From Phycisphaerales bacterium (lineage in GTDB: Bacteria; Planctomycetota; Phycisphaerae; UBA1845): a stretch of 15,627 nt of DNA. The notes beneath the pieces are model-generated. The model had not been told where the DNA came from, ran no database searches, and saw only the letters and a list, made by a program, of their open reading frames with translations. The stretch is taken from assembly GCA_020639095.1 (NCBI GenBank), contig JACKHH010000038.1, positions 1-15,627 on the forward strand, written 5' to 3'. Of this stretch, positions 1 through 7,183 are shown one piece after another. The first letter of the stretch is position 1. Each line of letters begins with the position of its first letter. The position numbers and the translations under genes were made by a program.

Positions 1-1
1 G

Positions 2-619
2 GAACAGGCGAGCGTCCTTAGCGAGTTGACTTCGCTGACCCAGAACATCGACCACATTAAGCAGATCATCAGCAGGCAGCAATCGTACGCAACGTCAGCG
101 GGCATCTTCGAGCGCGTCCAGCTGAATGATGTGGTCGAGGACGCCCTGCGCATCGACGCCAACGCAATCCAACGCCACGGGATCGCGGTGCGCAAGGAAT
201 TCGGCGAGATCGAGCCCATCGAGATGGACCGGCAAAAAGTGCTTCAGATCCTAGTCAATCTTATCAAGAATGCGCGCCAGGCAATGGCCGCATGCGCCGA
301 CGGAAGCGCGCGTCTGACAATGCGTACGTCCATGACGGGTGCCGTCGTTCGTGTTGAAGTGAGCGATGCGGGTGTGGGCATACCAACCGACCTGTTGGCC
401 AACATCTTCAGCTACGGGTTCACCACGAAGAAAGACGGGCATGGTTTCGGTCTGCACTATTGCGCCATTGCCGCGCGCGAACTGGACGGCTCACTCCGCG
501 CGCACAGCGACGGTGTCAATAAAGGCGCAACGTTCACGCTGGAATTGCCACGGAACAATCAGCGTGTGACGGGACGACAATCGGCAGCCAGCGAATGCGC
601 CGTCCGGGAGGTAGTGTGA
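2..619 (+). CDS. Sensor histidine kinase, C-terminal part (5' end outside window)
   Basis: This is the catalytic C-terminus of a two-component sensor kinase. The frame is open from base 2 with no stop, and the protein starts upstream of the window; the TTG at 26 is internal and not a credible start. The visible part begins in what looks like the second dimerisation helix (LTQNIDHIKQII), so the phospho-accepting histidine must lie upstream. A complete HATPase_c domain follows: an N box (LVNLIKNARQAM), a G1 box (SDAGVGIP), an F box (FSYGFTTKK) and a G2 box (GHGFGLH), ending with the usual GATFTLELP strand. The fold binds ATP and phosphorylates the kinase histidine, from which phosphate passes to receiver domains. 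The stop codon TGA (617-619) overlaps the next start by one base, so translation is probably coupled. The sensor input cannot be seen. Confidence 0.9.
   Translation, partial: EQASVLSELTSLTQNIDHIKQIISRQQSYATSAGIFERVQLNDVVEDALRIDANAIQRHGIAVRKEFGEIEPIEMDRQKVLQILVNLIKNARQAMAACADGSARLTMRTSMTGAVVRVEVSDAGVGIPTDLLANIFSYGFTTKKDGHGFGLHYCAIAARELDGSLRAHSDGVNKGATFTLELPRNNQRVTGRQSAASECAVREVV
605..612 (+). promoter_or_regulatory. Ribosome binding site fixing the start at 619
   Basis: GGGAGGTA lies six bases before the ATG at 619. It is the best Shine-Dalgarno match near this junction and favours 619 over the in-frame ATG at 595, which has none and would overlap the upstream gene further. Confidence 0.7.
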
Positions 620-2088
620 TGAGCGACGCAGCCAAGTTTGAGAACCGGCGCATCCTTGTGATCGATGACAATGCGGCGATCCACGATGACCTCCGCAAGA
701 TCCTCAGCAACGCGGGAGAAGCAGACGCGGAACTTGCGAGAATGGACGCTGCGATCTTCGGTAGTGACGACCCCGATACCGCCGCCACCAGGTATCAGCT
801 CGACAGTGCTTACCAGGGCCAGGAGGGCTTGGCGTGCGTTCGCGCCGCATACGACGCGGATGAGCCGTACGCGATGGCTTTCGTCGACGTCCGCATGCCA
901 CCGGGTTGGGATGGCATCGAGACGATCGCGCGACTCTGGGAGGTCGACCCGCGTTTGCAGACCGTCATCTGCACGGCGTTCTCCGACTATTCGTGGGATG
1001 AGATGGTCCGCCAGCTGGGCGAGACTGATCGCGTGCTCATACTCAAAAAGCCGTTCGACAACATCGAAGTTCGCCAGATGGCGGTGGCACTCTGCGCCAA
1101 GTGGGACCTCGCTGTCCATGCGGAATGCTCGCGCGCCAAACTGGAGCAGGTCGTCACCGAGCGCGCTCGCGAGCTGATGGCACGAAAGGAAGAGCTCGCG
1201 GAGACGCACGCACAGCTCTTGCAGGCACAGAAACTCGAATCCATCGGGCAGCTCGCAGCCGGGATTGCGCATGAGATCAACACGCCGATTCAGTTTGTGG
1301 GCGACAACATCCGCTTCTTTGAAGACAACGTCACGAGCCTATTCGTCATCCTTGAGAACTACGCACGCATGATCGATCCGGGCGGAGAATCGCTGACCTG
1401 GGAGGAACGAACCGACAAGATCCGCAAGCTTTTGGAGGAGTTGGATCTGGAATTCCTCAAGGTGGAGATCCCCGCAGCCATCGAGCAGTCCCTCGAAGGC
1501 GTGCAGCGCGTCGCGACGATCGTACAGTCGATGAAGAGTTTCTCACACCCCGGTGGCGACGAGAAGCAGGTCGCCGACCTCAATCGCGCAATTGAGTCAA
1601 CGATCACTGTCGCGCGCAATGAGTGGAAGTACGTCGCATCCGTCCAGACGGACTTCGACCCTGATCTGCCGATGGTGCCGTGCATGATTGGCGATCTGAA
1701 TCAGGTGTTCTTGAACATGATCATCAACGCGGCGCACGCGATCAGCGCGGTGGTCGGCGATGGTGCCGATGCCCGCGGTGTGATCACCATCCGAACGCGG
1801 CGAGACGGCGACTGGGTGGAGATCCAGATTCGGGATACCGGGTGCGGCATCCCGGAAGAAATACAATCGAACATCTTCAACCCGTTCTTTACCACCAAGG
1901 AAGTCGGCAAAGGCACGGGGCAGGGTCTGGCCATCGCGCAGACGACGATCCGCAAGCATGGCGGAACGCTGCTCGTGGACAGCACACCGGGGAACGGAGC
2001 GACGTTTACGATTCGACTACCGCTGGACGATGCGGTGGATGGCAGTGCGGAGAGTAGTGAAAGTGAAGAAGCACATACTGTTCGTTGA
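619..2088 (+). CDS. Response regulator receiver-histidine kinase (REC-HisKA-HATPase)
   Basis: A 489-residue cytoplasmic kinase with an N-terminal receiver instead of a sensor domain. The receiver spans about residues 10-155, with the acidic pair in VIDDN, phospho-acceptor D90 (FVDVRMPPG), T119 and K144 (KKPF). It has a longer than usual stretch between its first helix and the D90 strand. Residues 170-210 look like a coiled coil leading to the H box, with H218 in GIAHEINTP. The ATPase domain has an N box (N370), a G1 box DTGCGIP (406-412), an F box (NPFFTTKE) and a G2 box (GTGQGLAIA). No transmembrane segment is visible, so it presumably receives its signal as phosphate on D90, probably from the upstream kinase, and relays it to the receivers encoded downstream. 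The partner assignment is inferred from position. Start chosen at 619 for its ribosome binding site. Confidence 0.92.
   Translation: MSDAAKFENRRILVIDDNAAIHDDLRKILSNAGEADAELARMDAAIFGSDDPDTAATRYQLDSAYQGQEGLACVRAAYDADEPYAMAFVDVRMPPGWDGIETIARLWEVDPRLQTVICTAFSDYSWDEMVRQLGETDRVLILKKPFDNIEVRQMAVALCAKWDLAVHAECSRAKLEQVVTERARELMARKEELAETHAQLLQAQKLESIGQLAAGIAHEINTPIQFVGDNIRFFEDNVTSLFVILENYARMIDPGGESLTWEERTDKIRKLLEELDLEFLKVEIPAAIEQSLEGVQRVATIVQSMKSFSHPGGDEKQVADLNRAIESTITVARNEWKYVASVQTDFDPDLPMVPCMIGDLNQVFLNMIINAAHAISAVVGDGADARGVITIRTRRDGDWVEIQIRDTGCGIPEEIQSNIFNPFFTTKEVGKGTGQGLAIAQTTIRKHGGTLLVDSTPGNGATFTIRLPLDDAVDGSAESSESEEAHTVR
2049..2054 (+). promoter_or_regulatory. Ribosome binding site inside the end of the REC-HK gene
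   Basis: GGAGAG lies eight bases before the GTG at 2063. It supports that start over the GTG at 2057 (too close) and the ATG at 2039 (upstream of the site). Confidence 0.45.
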
Positions 2089-3202
2089 TGACGAAACCGC
2101 AGTGCTCGATGGACTGCGCCGCATGCTGCGGCCTTTTGCCGCAACCTGGGACTGCACGTTCGTGCGCAGTGCCGCGGAGGCGATCGAACGTATTGCCGAG
2201 GGTCCGGTCGACACGATCGTGTGCGACGTCATGATGCCGGGAAAGGATGGGTTCGCGCTGCTTGAGGAATTGCGCAGCCAGCCGCGGACCAGCAATCTTC
2301 CCATCGTCATGCTCACCGGGGCACAGGATCGTTCGATGAAGCGGCGCGCGCTGGAGCTTGGCGCCAACGACCTGCTCAACAAACCCGTCGATGTCGACGA
2401 TCTCGCGGCCCGGCTCAACAGCGTGCTTCGGCTGAAGGCGTACGAAGACGAGTTGCGGCGCCGCAACACGCTGCTCGAAAACAACATTCTAGCCACCACG
2501 ACCCAGCTTGCGGAATCCCAAATGGAGTTGATCTGGCGCTTGGGTAAGGCGGCAGAGCTTCGCGACGAGGACACCGGAAACCACGTCGTGCGTGTCGGCT
2601 GCTTCAGTGCGGCCATCGCCACGGAACTCGGTATGGATGCGGATCAGGTGGAGATGCTGCAACTGGCCAGCCCGTTGCACGACATTGGCAAAATCGGGAT
2701 ACCCGATCGTATCCTGCGAAAACGCGGCTTCCTTGACGAGACGGAATGGGAAATCATGAAGGGGCACTGCGCGATCGGCGCGAACATCCTGCGCCACGAC
2801 ACCCTCGCCATGTGCGCGTTTCAGCGCCGGCAACAAGAGCCCGATAGCCGCGCGGTCACGTGTACCCGCAATCCGTTGCTCGACATGGCTGCGCGGATCG
2901 CGCGTTGGCACCACGAACGCTGGGATGGTAGTGGTTATCCGGATGGGCTCTGCGCGACCGCGATACCCATTGAAGCGCGCATCGTCGCGGTCGCTGACGC
3001 CTACGATGCACTGACCATGGAACGGCCCTACAAGCCGGCGTACGCCGAACCGCACGTGCTCGACATCCTCGAACGCGATGCCGGCTCGCACTTCGACCCC
3101 GACGTACACGTCGCGCTGCTGAATTCGCTCGATACCCTGCGCGCGATTCGGAATGAGTTCTCCGATGGTTCCATTTTCGATGCAGCCAAGGTGACCAAGT
3201 GA
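2063..3202 (+). CDS. Receiver-HD-GYP response regulator (c-di-GMP phosphodiesterase, RpfG type)
   Basis: About 379 residues. The receiver (3-120) has phospho-acceptor D55 (VCDVMMPG), T85 and K107. A helical linker (125-160) leads to an HD-GYP domain that degrades cyclic di-GMP to pGpG or GMP. The metal and signature residues look intact: H174 (TGNHVVR), H206-D207 (LHDIGKIGIPD), H235, H283-H284 and GSGYPDG (289-295), with the later DAYDALT motif. An insertion of roughly 20-25 residues containing two cysteines (about 248-270) sits between H235 and the HH pair. The chosen GTG start gives an N-terminus beginning MKKHILFVDD; the ATG at 2039 is an alternative. The gene overlaps the upstream kinase by 26 bases and the next gene by one. 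Activity is probably set by phosphorylation of D55. Confidence 0.92.
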   Translation: MKKHILFVDDETAVLDGLRRMLRPFAATWDCTFVRSAAEAIERIAEGPVDTIVCDVMMPGKDGFALLEELRSQPRTSNLPIVMLTGAQDRSMKRRALELGANDLLNKPVDVDDLAARLNSVLRLKAYEDELRRRNTLLENNILATTTQLAESQMELIWRLGKAAELRDEDTGNHVVRVGCFSAAIATELGMDADQVEMLQLASPLHDIGKIGIPDRILRKRGFLDETEWEIMKGHCAIGANILRHDTLAMCAFQRRQQEPDSRAVTCTRNPLLDMAARIARWHHERWDGSGYPDGLCATAIPIEARIVAVADAYDALTMERPYKPAYAEPHVLDILERDAGSHFDPDVHVALLNSLDTLRAIRNEFSDGSIFDAAKVTK

Positions 3203-4197
3203 TGATACGCGTCCTGTTTGTTGACGACGATTCCAATGTGTTGAACGGTCTGCGACGCATGCTCCGGCCGATGTCCGGGCAATGGGAGATGGTGTTTCTG
3301 GGCAACGCCGACGACGCACTCGCGCATTTCGATCGAACGCACGTCGATGTGCTCGTAACCGACTTGCACATGCCGGGCACCGACGGCATGCAGTTGCTGC
3401 GCCGCGTGCGAAAGGATGATCGATATGCGTCCGTCGCGATTGTCGTACTCACCGGCGCGGGATGTGAGTCGATCGCGGTTAAGGCGCTGAAGTCCGGCGC
3501 CCAGGATTACCTGACCAAAGGTAGCCTCACGATCGACCAACTCAAGAATGCCGTCGAATCCGCGATTGCCGACGTATCGGCCGCCCAACAACAAGCTGCT
3601 CAAACTGACCAAGCCATCCGAATGTCGAAGCGATTGGCTGAAGCGAATCTTTGCCTTGCGGAAATGAGCCGGTTCGACCCGCTCACCAAGCTGTTCAACC
3701 GTGGCGCGTGGGAGGAAACCGCAAGCCTGGAGCAGGAGCAGTTCGGCAGTGAGGAACAGGGGTTTTCGATCATCATGGTCGACATCGACCATTTCAAGAA
3801 GCTGAACGACACGCTCGGCCACCAGGCCGGTGACGAATGTCTCCGCCGCGTCGCACGCACCATTCGCGAAGGCACGCGCGGAACGGACATCGTTGGTCGC
3901 TTCGGTGGTGAGGAATTCATCGTCCTTGCACCGGGCACGGACCACGCCACCGCGATGATCTTGGCGGAGCGCATTCGCGGCGCGGTTTGGAATCTTGAGA
4001 TTGCGCATCCCTCCTCACCAACCGCGTCGAGGGTGACCGTCAGCGTCGGGGCTGCGAATTCCGGTGAACTGACCTGGCCCGAAGTCGTCCCACTCGCGGA
4101 CCGGGCGCTTTATGCGGCCAAGAACGGCGGGCGCAACCAGATCAGGCACTACGACGACGTGAAGCATTTGGAACTTGTGGCGGGTTCCGCGCAGTGA
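3202..4197 (+). CDS. Receiver-GGDEF diguanylate cyclase
   Basis: A 331-residue response regulator of the PleD/WspR kind that makes cyclic di-GMP from two GTP. The receiver covers residues 2-120, with D54 (VTDLHMPG), T84 and K106; the K is followed by G rather than the usual P. A helical linker (120-155) precedes the GGDEF domain (about 157-318). The active-site loop is GGEEF (235-239), and VDIDHFKKLNDTLGH with the GDECL motif is intact, so it should be catalytic. RGTD at 226-229 lies five residues before GGEEF, which is the canonical RxxD product-inhibition site. ATG 3202 shares one base with the preceding stop (TGATG), so it is coupled to the phosphodiesterase gene. The GTG at 3199 would add one residue. 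An opposing synthase and hydrolase encoded side by side suggest tight local control of the messenger. Confidence 0.93.
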   Translation: MIRVLFVDDDSNVLNGLRRMLRPMSGQWEMVFLGNADDALAHFDRTHVDVLVTDLHMPGTDGMQLLRRVRKDDRYASVAIVVLTGAGCESIAVKALKSGAQDYLTKGSLTIDQLKNAVESAIADVSAAQQQAAQTDQAIRMSKRLAEANLCLAEMSRFDPLTKLFNRGAWEETASLEQEQFGSEEQGFSIIMVDIDHFKKLNDTLGHQAGDECLRRVARTIREGTRGTDIVGRFGGEEFIVLAPGTDHATAMILAERIRGAVWNLEIAHPSSPTASRVTVSVGAANSGELTWPEVVPLADRALYAAKNGGRNQIRHYDDVKHLELVAGSAQ

Positions 4198-4222
4198 AAC
4201 CATAAATCGACTGAGGCGCGCA

Positions 4223-5449
4223 ATGCCAGACAAACGCACCATCCTGTTCGTCGACGACGAGATCAACGTACTTCAGGGCCTCAAGCGACTCTTGCACCCA
4301 CTGCGCACTCAGTGGATCACGACGTACTGCCTGAGCGGCGCGGAAGCGCTCGAACGTCTCGAACAGGAACCGTTCGACGTTATCGTATCCGACATGCGCA
4401 TGCCGGGCATGGACGGCGCCACACTGCTCGCCGAAGTCAAGAATCGCTATCCCAACATGGTGCGCATTGTTCTGTCCGGACATTCGTCGCAAGAATCGAC
4501 ACTGCGATCGATTGGTGTGGCGCATCAGTTTCTCGCGAAACCGTGCGATCCCGATCGGCTTAAGCGCACCATCGACGACGCGCTCGGACTGCGCGCGATT
4601 CTCGCGAATGAATCCTTGCAACGCGTGGTCGCCAGCGTGGCGTCAATTCCCTGCGTTCCCGAGATTCACCGCAAGCTCGTCGAGGAAGTGCAGCATCCGG
4701 ACACGTCGTCACAGCGCGTCGGCGAAATCATCGCGAAGGACCCCGGTCTGACCACGAGCATTCTCCGGTTGGTGAACTCATCGTTCTTCGGTCTGGCGCG
4801 GCACGTCTCAAGTCCCATGCAGGCCGCGGCCATGCTCGGCATTGACACAATTCGAACGCTCGTGCTTTCGGTTCAGGTCTTCTCCCAATTCGACAACTGT
4901 GCGTCAAGTTGCGTCTCGCCGCAAGTCATACGCGAACACAGCACGCTCGTCGCTTCAGTCGCCAAGCGCATCGGCATGCACGAAAAGGTCAGCCGCGAGA
5001 TGCTCGACGCCATCCTGATGGCGGGTCTGCTGCATGACGTCGGCAAACTGGTGCTGGCCCAGAATCTGCCACGCGAATACTGCGAAATCGTAAAGCTCGC
5101 CAAGTCGGAGAACGTCCCGACTTGGCGAGCCGAAACACAGGTCCTCGGCACGACGCACGCGGACGTCGGCGCTTATCTGCTCGGGCTTTGGGGTATTCCC
5201 GACGCGATCATGGAAGCCGTGGCCTTTCACCACAATCCGCAGAATGCGCTAAACACTGAATTCTCACCGTTGACAGCCGTGCATTTTGCGGACGTATTCG
5301 CCAATGAGCAGCGGCTGGATGGCGAATGCGATACCGCCATTGATTCTGTGTATGTCGAACGGCTCGGTCTGACCGAACGGCTGAACGTTTGGCGCGACGA
5401 CGTCGCACAATTCGCAGAACAGGCTGCGTGTGAAGCCCATGGGCAATAG
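4223..5449 (+). CDS. Receiver-HDOD domain response regulator
   Basis: A 408-residue protein. The receiver (4-122) has D57 (VSDMRMPG), a serine (S85) at the usual T/S position and K106 (AKPC). The HDOD domain (about 132-340) begins VASIPCVPEI and includes the IIAKDPGLTTSILRLVNSSFFG block, the PMQAAAMLGI block, LLHDVGKLVLA (H271-D272) and AVAFHHNP. HDOD proteins are HD-superfamily relatives that mostly act as signalling or scaffolding modules rather than proven hydrolases. They occur with two-component and c-di-GMP systems, but I cannot assign a biochemical output. The start at ATG 4223 is 25 bases after the previous stop, behind a weak TGAGG (4212-4216). An in-frame start at 4175 would overlap the cyclase gene and has nothing to support it. 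Confidence 0.9.
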   Translation: MPDKRTILFVDDEINVLQGLKRLLHPLRTQWITTYCLSGAEALERLEQEPFDVIVSDMRMPGMDGATLLAEVKNRYPNMVRIVLSGHSSQESTLRSIGVAHQFLAKPCDPDRLKRTIDDALGLRAILANESLQRVVASVASIPCVPEIHRKLVEEVQHPDTSSQRVGEIIAKDPGLTTSILRLVNSSFFGLARHVSSPMQAAAMLGIDTIRTLVLSVQVFSQFDNCASSCVSPQVIREHSTLVASVAKRIGMHEKVSREMLDAILMAGLLHDVGKLVLAQNLPREYCEIVKLAKSENVPTWRAETQVLGTTHADVGAYLLGLWGIPDAIMEAVAFHHNPQNALNTEFSPLTAVHFADVFANEQRLDGECDTAIDSVYVERLGLTERLNVWRDDVAQFAEQAACEAHGQ

Positions 5450-6647
5450 CACAACAACACAAGACAAAGATCGAATTCTCTGCGTGGACGACGAGGCCAA
5501 TATCCTCAAGTCCTACCAACGGAACCTTCGCAGAAATTTCGCTATCGATGTCGCGCTGTCCGGCGACGAAGGGCTGAACATTGTCCGCGCGCAAGGCCCG
5601 TACTCCGTCATCATCACGGACATGCGCATGCCGGGCATGGACGGAATTGAATTCCTGCGCGCGGTCCGAAGTCACCACCCCGACACCGTGCGCATCATGC
5701 TCACGGGAACGGGCGACCAGGCGACGGCTGTTCAGGCTGTCAACGAGGGCAATGTCTTTCGCTTCCTCAACAAGCCGTGCGCCACCGACGACTTGGTGGG
5801 GGCGATCACTGCCGGTATCGACCAGTATCACCTGATCACGGCGGAGAAGGTGCTTTTGCACAAGACGCTCTGCGGCAGCATTGGCATGCTCAACGAAGTG
5901 CTCGCGCTCGCGAGCCCAAAAGCGTTCGGGCACGCGACGCGCGTGCGCAACCTCGTCCGCAAACTGTGCGGCGAACTGAAAGTCGAACGCGTATGGGAGT
6001 GTGAGATCGCCGCGATGCTTTCGCAAATCGGCTGCGTCACCGTGCCTCCCGATACGCTCGATCGCGCCTATGGTGCTGCTCCGTTGACCGCGACGGATGC
6101 CGAGTTGCTTGACGCGATGCCGCAGGTCGGCGCCGGTCTGGTCGCGAGGATCCCACGTCTCGATCGCGTGTCCCGCATCATCGCCTACCAGCAGAAGAAC
6201 TTCGACGGTTCGGGTGTCCCGCACGATGATGTTCGCGGCGAACAGATTCCACTGGGGGCGCGTATTCTCAAGGTCGCGCTCGATTACGACACGGCGAAGT
6301 GGCGGCGCGACGATTGTGACGCGCTCACGCGCATCGATCATCGCGCGCGGCACTATGATCCGAAGGTCGTACGCGCGCTCAAAGCCGTCGTCCTGGTCGA
6401 CGCCAAGCTGGAGCGCTGCGAGATCGCGCTCGACGATCTTCGCCCCGGCATGATGCTGGCTGCCGACGTGAAGACTTCGGACAACATGACCGTGGTCGCT
6501 TCCGGACAGGAAGTTACGGACTCGCTCTACCAGCGAATCCGCAACTTCGCGCGACACCGCACAATCATCGAACCACTGATCGTCCTCATGTCCGCATCGG
6601 CATCGACCGAGCACGGCGCTACGGGGGTGCCACCCGTCTCCGCGTAG
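5439..6647 (+). CDS. Receiver protein with a degenerate HD-GYP-like domain
   Basis: About 402 residues. The receiver (11-128) looks functional: D61 (ITDMRMPG), T89 and K112 (NKPC). The second domain (about 145-320) aligns with HD-GYP, but its catalytic positions are changed. The HD pair and following lysine (HDIGK in the gene at 2063) read SQIGC at 195-199, the HH pair reads QQ (251-252), and GYP reads GVP (259-261); the first histidine, H165 (GHATRVR), remains. It is therefore unlikely to hydrolyse c-di-GMP and may bind ligands or partners instead. A C-terminal segment (330-385) carries LRPGMMLAADV, a motif seen near HD-GYP proteins. The ATG at 5439 is used; GTG 5430 would add three residues. 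It overlaps the HDOD gene by 11 bases. The last ten residues (GATGVPPVSA) are encoded by an inverted repeat. Confidence 0.87.
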   Translation: MGNSTTTQDKDRILCVDDEANILKSYQRNLRRNFAIDVALSGDEGLNIVRAQGPYSVIITDMRMPGMDGIEFLRAVRSHHPDTVRIMLTGTGDQATAVQAVNEGNVFRFLNKPCATDDLVGAITAGIDQYHLITAEKVLLHKTLCGSIGMLNEVLALASPKAFGHATRVRNLVRKLCGELKVERVWECEIAAMLSQIGCVTVPPDTLDRAYGAAPLTATDAELLDAMPQVGAGLVARIPRLDRVSRIIAYQQKNFDGSGVPHDDVRGEQIPLGARILKVALDYDTAKWRRDDCDALTRIDHRARHYDPKVVRALKAVVLVDAKLERCEIALDDLRPGMMLAADVKTSDNMTVVASGQEVTDSLYQRIRNFARHRTIIEPLIVLMSASASTEHGATGVPPVSA

Positions 6648-6649
6648 CG
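6617..6649. repeat. Inverted repeat over a stop codon (REP-like or terminator)
   Basis: CGCTACG (6617-6623) pairs with CGTAGCG (6643-6649), and GGGT/ACCC can pair inside. The stop codon TAG (6645-6647) lies in the right arm. There is no T-run after it, so intrinsic termination is uncertain. The GGGTGCCACCCGT core resembles dispersed repeats I associate with planctomycete genomes, which encode tails such as TGVPPV. Only one copy is visible here. Confidence 0.4.
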
Positions 6650-6824
6650 TTCCGCCAAGCACCGTTCTCAATCCGACATGTATGTCGCCAGCGCAATCAT
6701 GTTTGGACACCGACACTCCATGCGAGGCCCCGTGTGCGTTTGCGGGTTGGTTCGTCGGAATCCGATCGGGCGTGGTGACCGACTGTTCCAGGAATCACAA
6801 GTACACCGCGGTCAACGGCTGAAT
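6648..6824. other. Intergenic gap between convergent genes
   Basis: The 177 bases separating the signalling block from the minus-strand housekeeping genes. I see a short near-palindrome (GACAT at 6675-6679, ATGTC at 6682-6686) and no gene. Confidence 0.5.
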
Positions 6825-7097
6825 TCACTGCGTGTTGGCGATTTCGTAGAGACCCTGGCCGACGTACTTGAGGCGCCCCAGGCGCACCAGCTCGTCCCAC
6901 ACGGCTTTCGGGTATTGATTGGGCGGAATGATGGACACGATTCCGGAGGGGTGACCGCTGCTCGTCGCGCCGCGGCCGAGGCTGGATTCGGCATCGAGTC
7001 GCGAAAGCTTCAGCCGCTTCTTGAATGCCTTCATCGCCTTGCGCAGTTCTTCGGCGGACGGTGCGCCGGCGGGATTGCTCTCTGCTTCCGACATCAT
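6825..7097 (-). CDS. Small conserved protein of unknown function
   Basis: A basic, soluble 90-residue protein with no signal peptide or membrane segment. After a low-complexity N-terminus (residues 1-15) comes a helical, lysine- and arginine-rich part (ELRKAMKAFKKRLKLSRLD), a short GHPSGIVSI strand, and a C-terminal PPNQYPKAVWDELVRLGRL segment resembling a small helix-turn-helix ending in GLYEIA. I recall similar short proteins in planctomycete genomes but know of no function. The start is ATG 7097; a second ATG follows at 7094. GAGGA (complement of 7105-7109) lies seven bases upstream. It follows the ABC-F gene by 86 bases on the same strand and may be co-transcribed. The basic charge and position beside translation-related genes hint at nucleic acid binding, but this is only a guess. 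Confidence 0.75.
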   Translation of the reverse strand: MMSEAESNPAGAPSAEELRKAMKAFKKRLKLSRLDAESSLGRGATSSGHPSGIVSIIPPNQYPKAVWDELVRLGRLKYVGQGLYEIANTQ

Positions 7098-7104
7098 GCT
7101 TGAA

Positions 7105-7109
7105 TCCTC
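7105..7109 (-). promoter_or_regulatory. Ribosome binding site of the small conserved protein
   Basis: On the minus strand GAGGA lies seven bases before the ATG at 7097. It decides the start against a longer reading that would begin at 7175. Confidence 0.6.
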
Positions 7110-7183
7110 GAACCCGATCGATGAACGCCTACGCAACGATTGCGCCGGCGTGAGTGGATACGACCAACCCGACAATCACGCTG

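Noticed and set aside
5208..6716. A 502-codon minus-strand frame across the degenerate HD-GYP gene
   Set aside because: It is a shadow of a clear receiver-domain gene; its product is rich in R, H, D and V with no motif.
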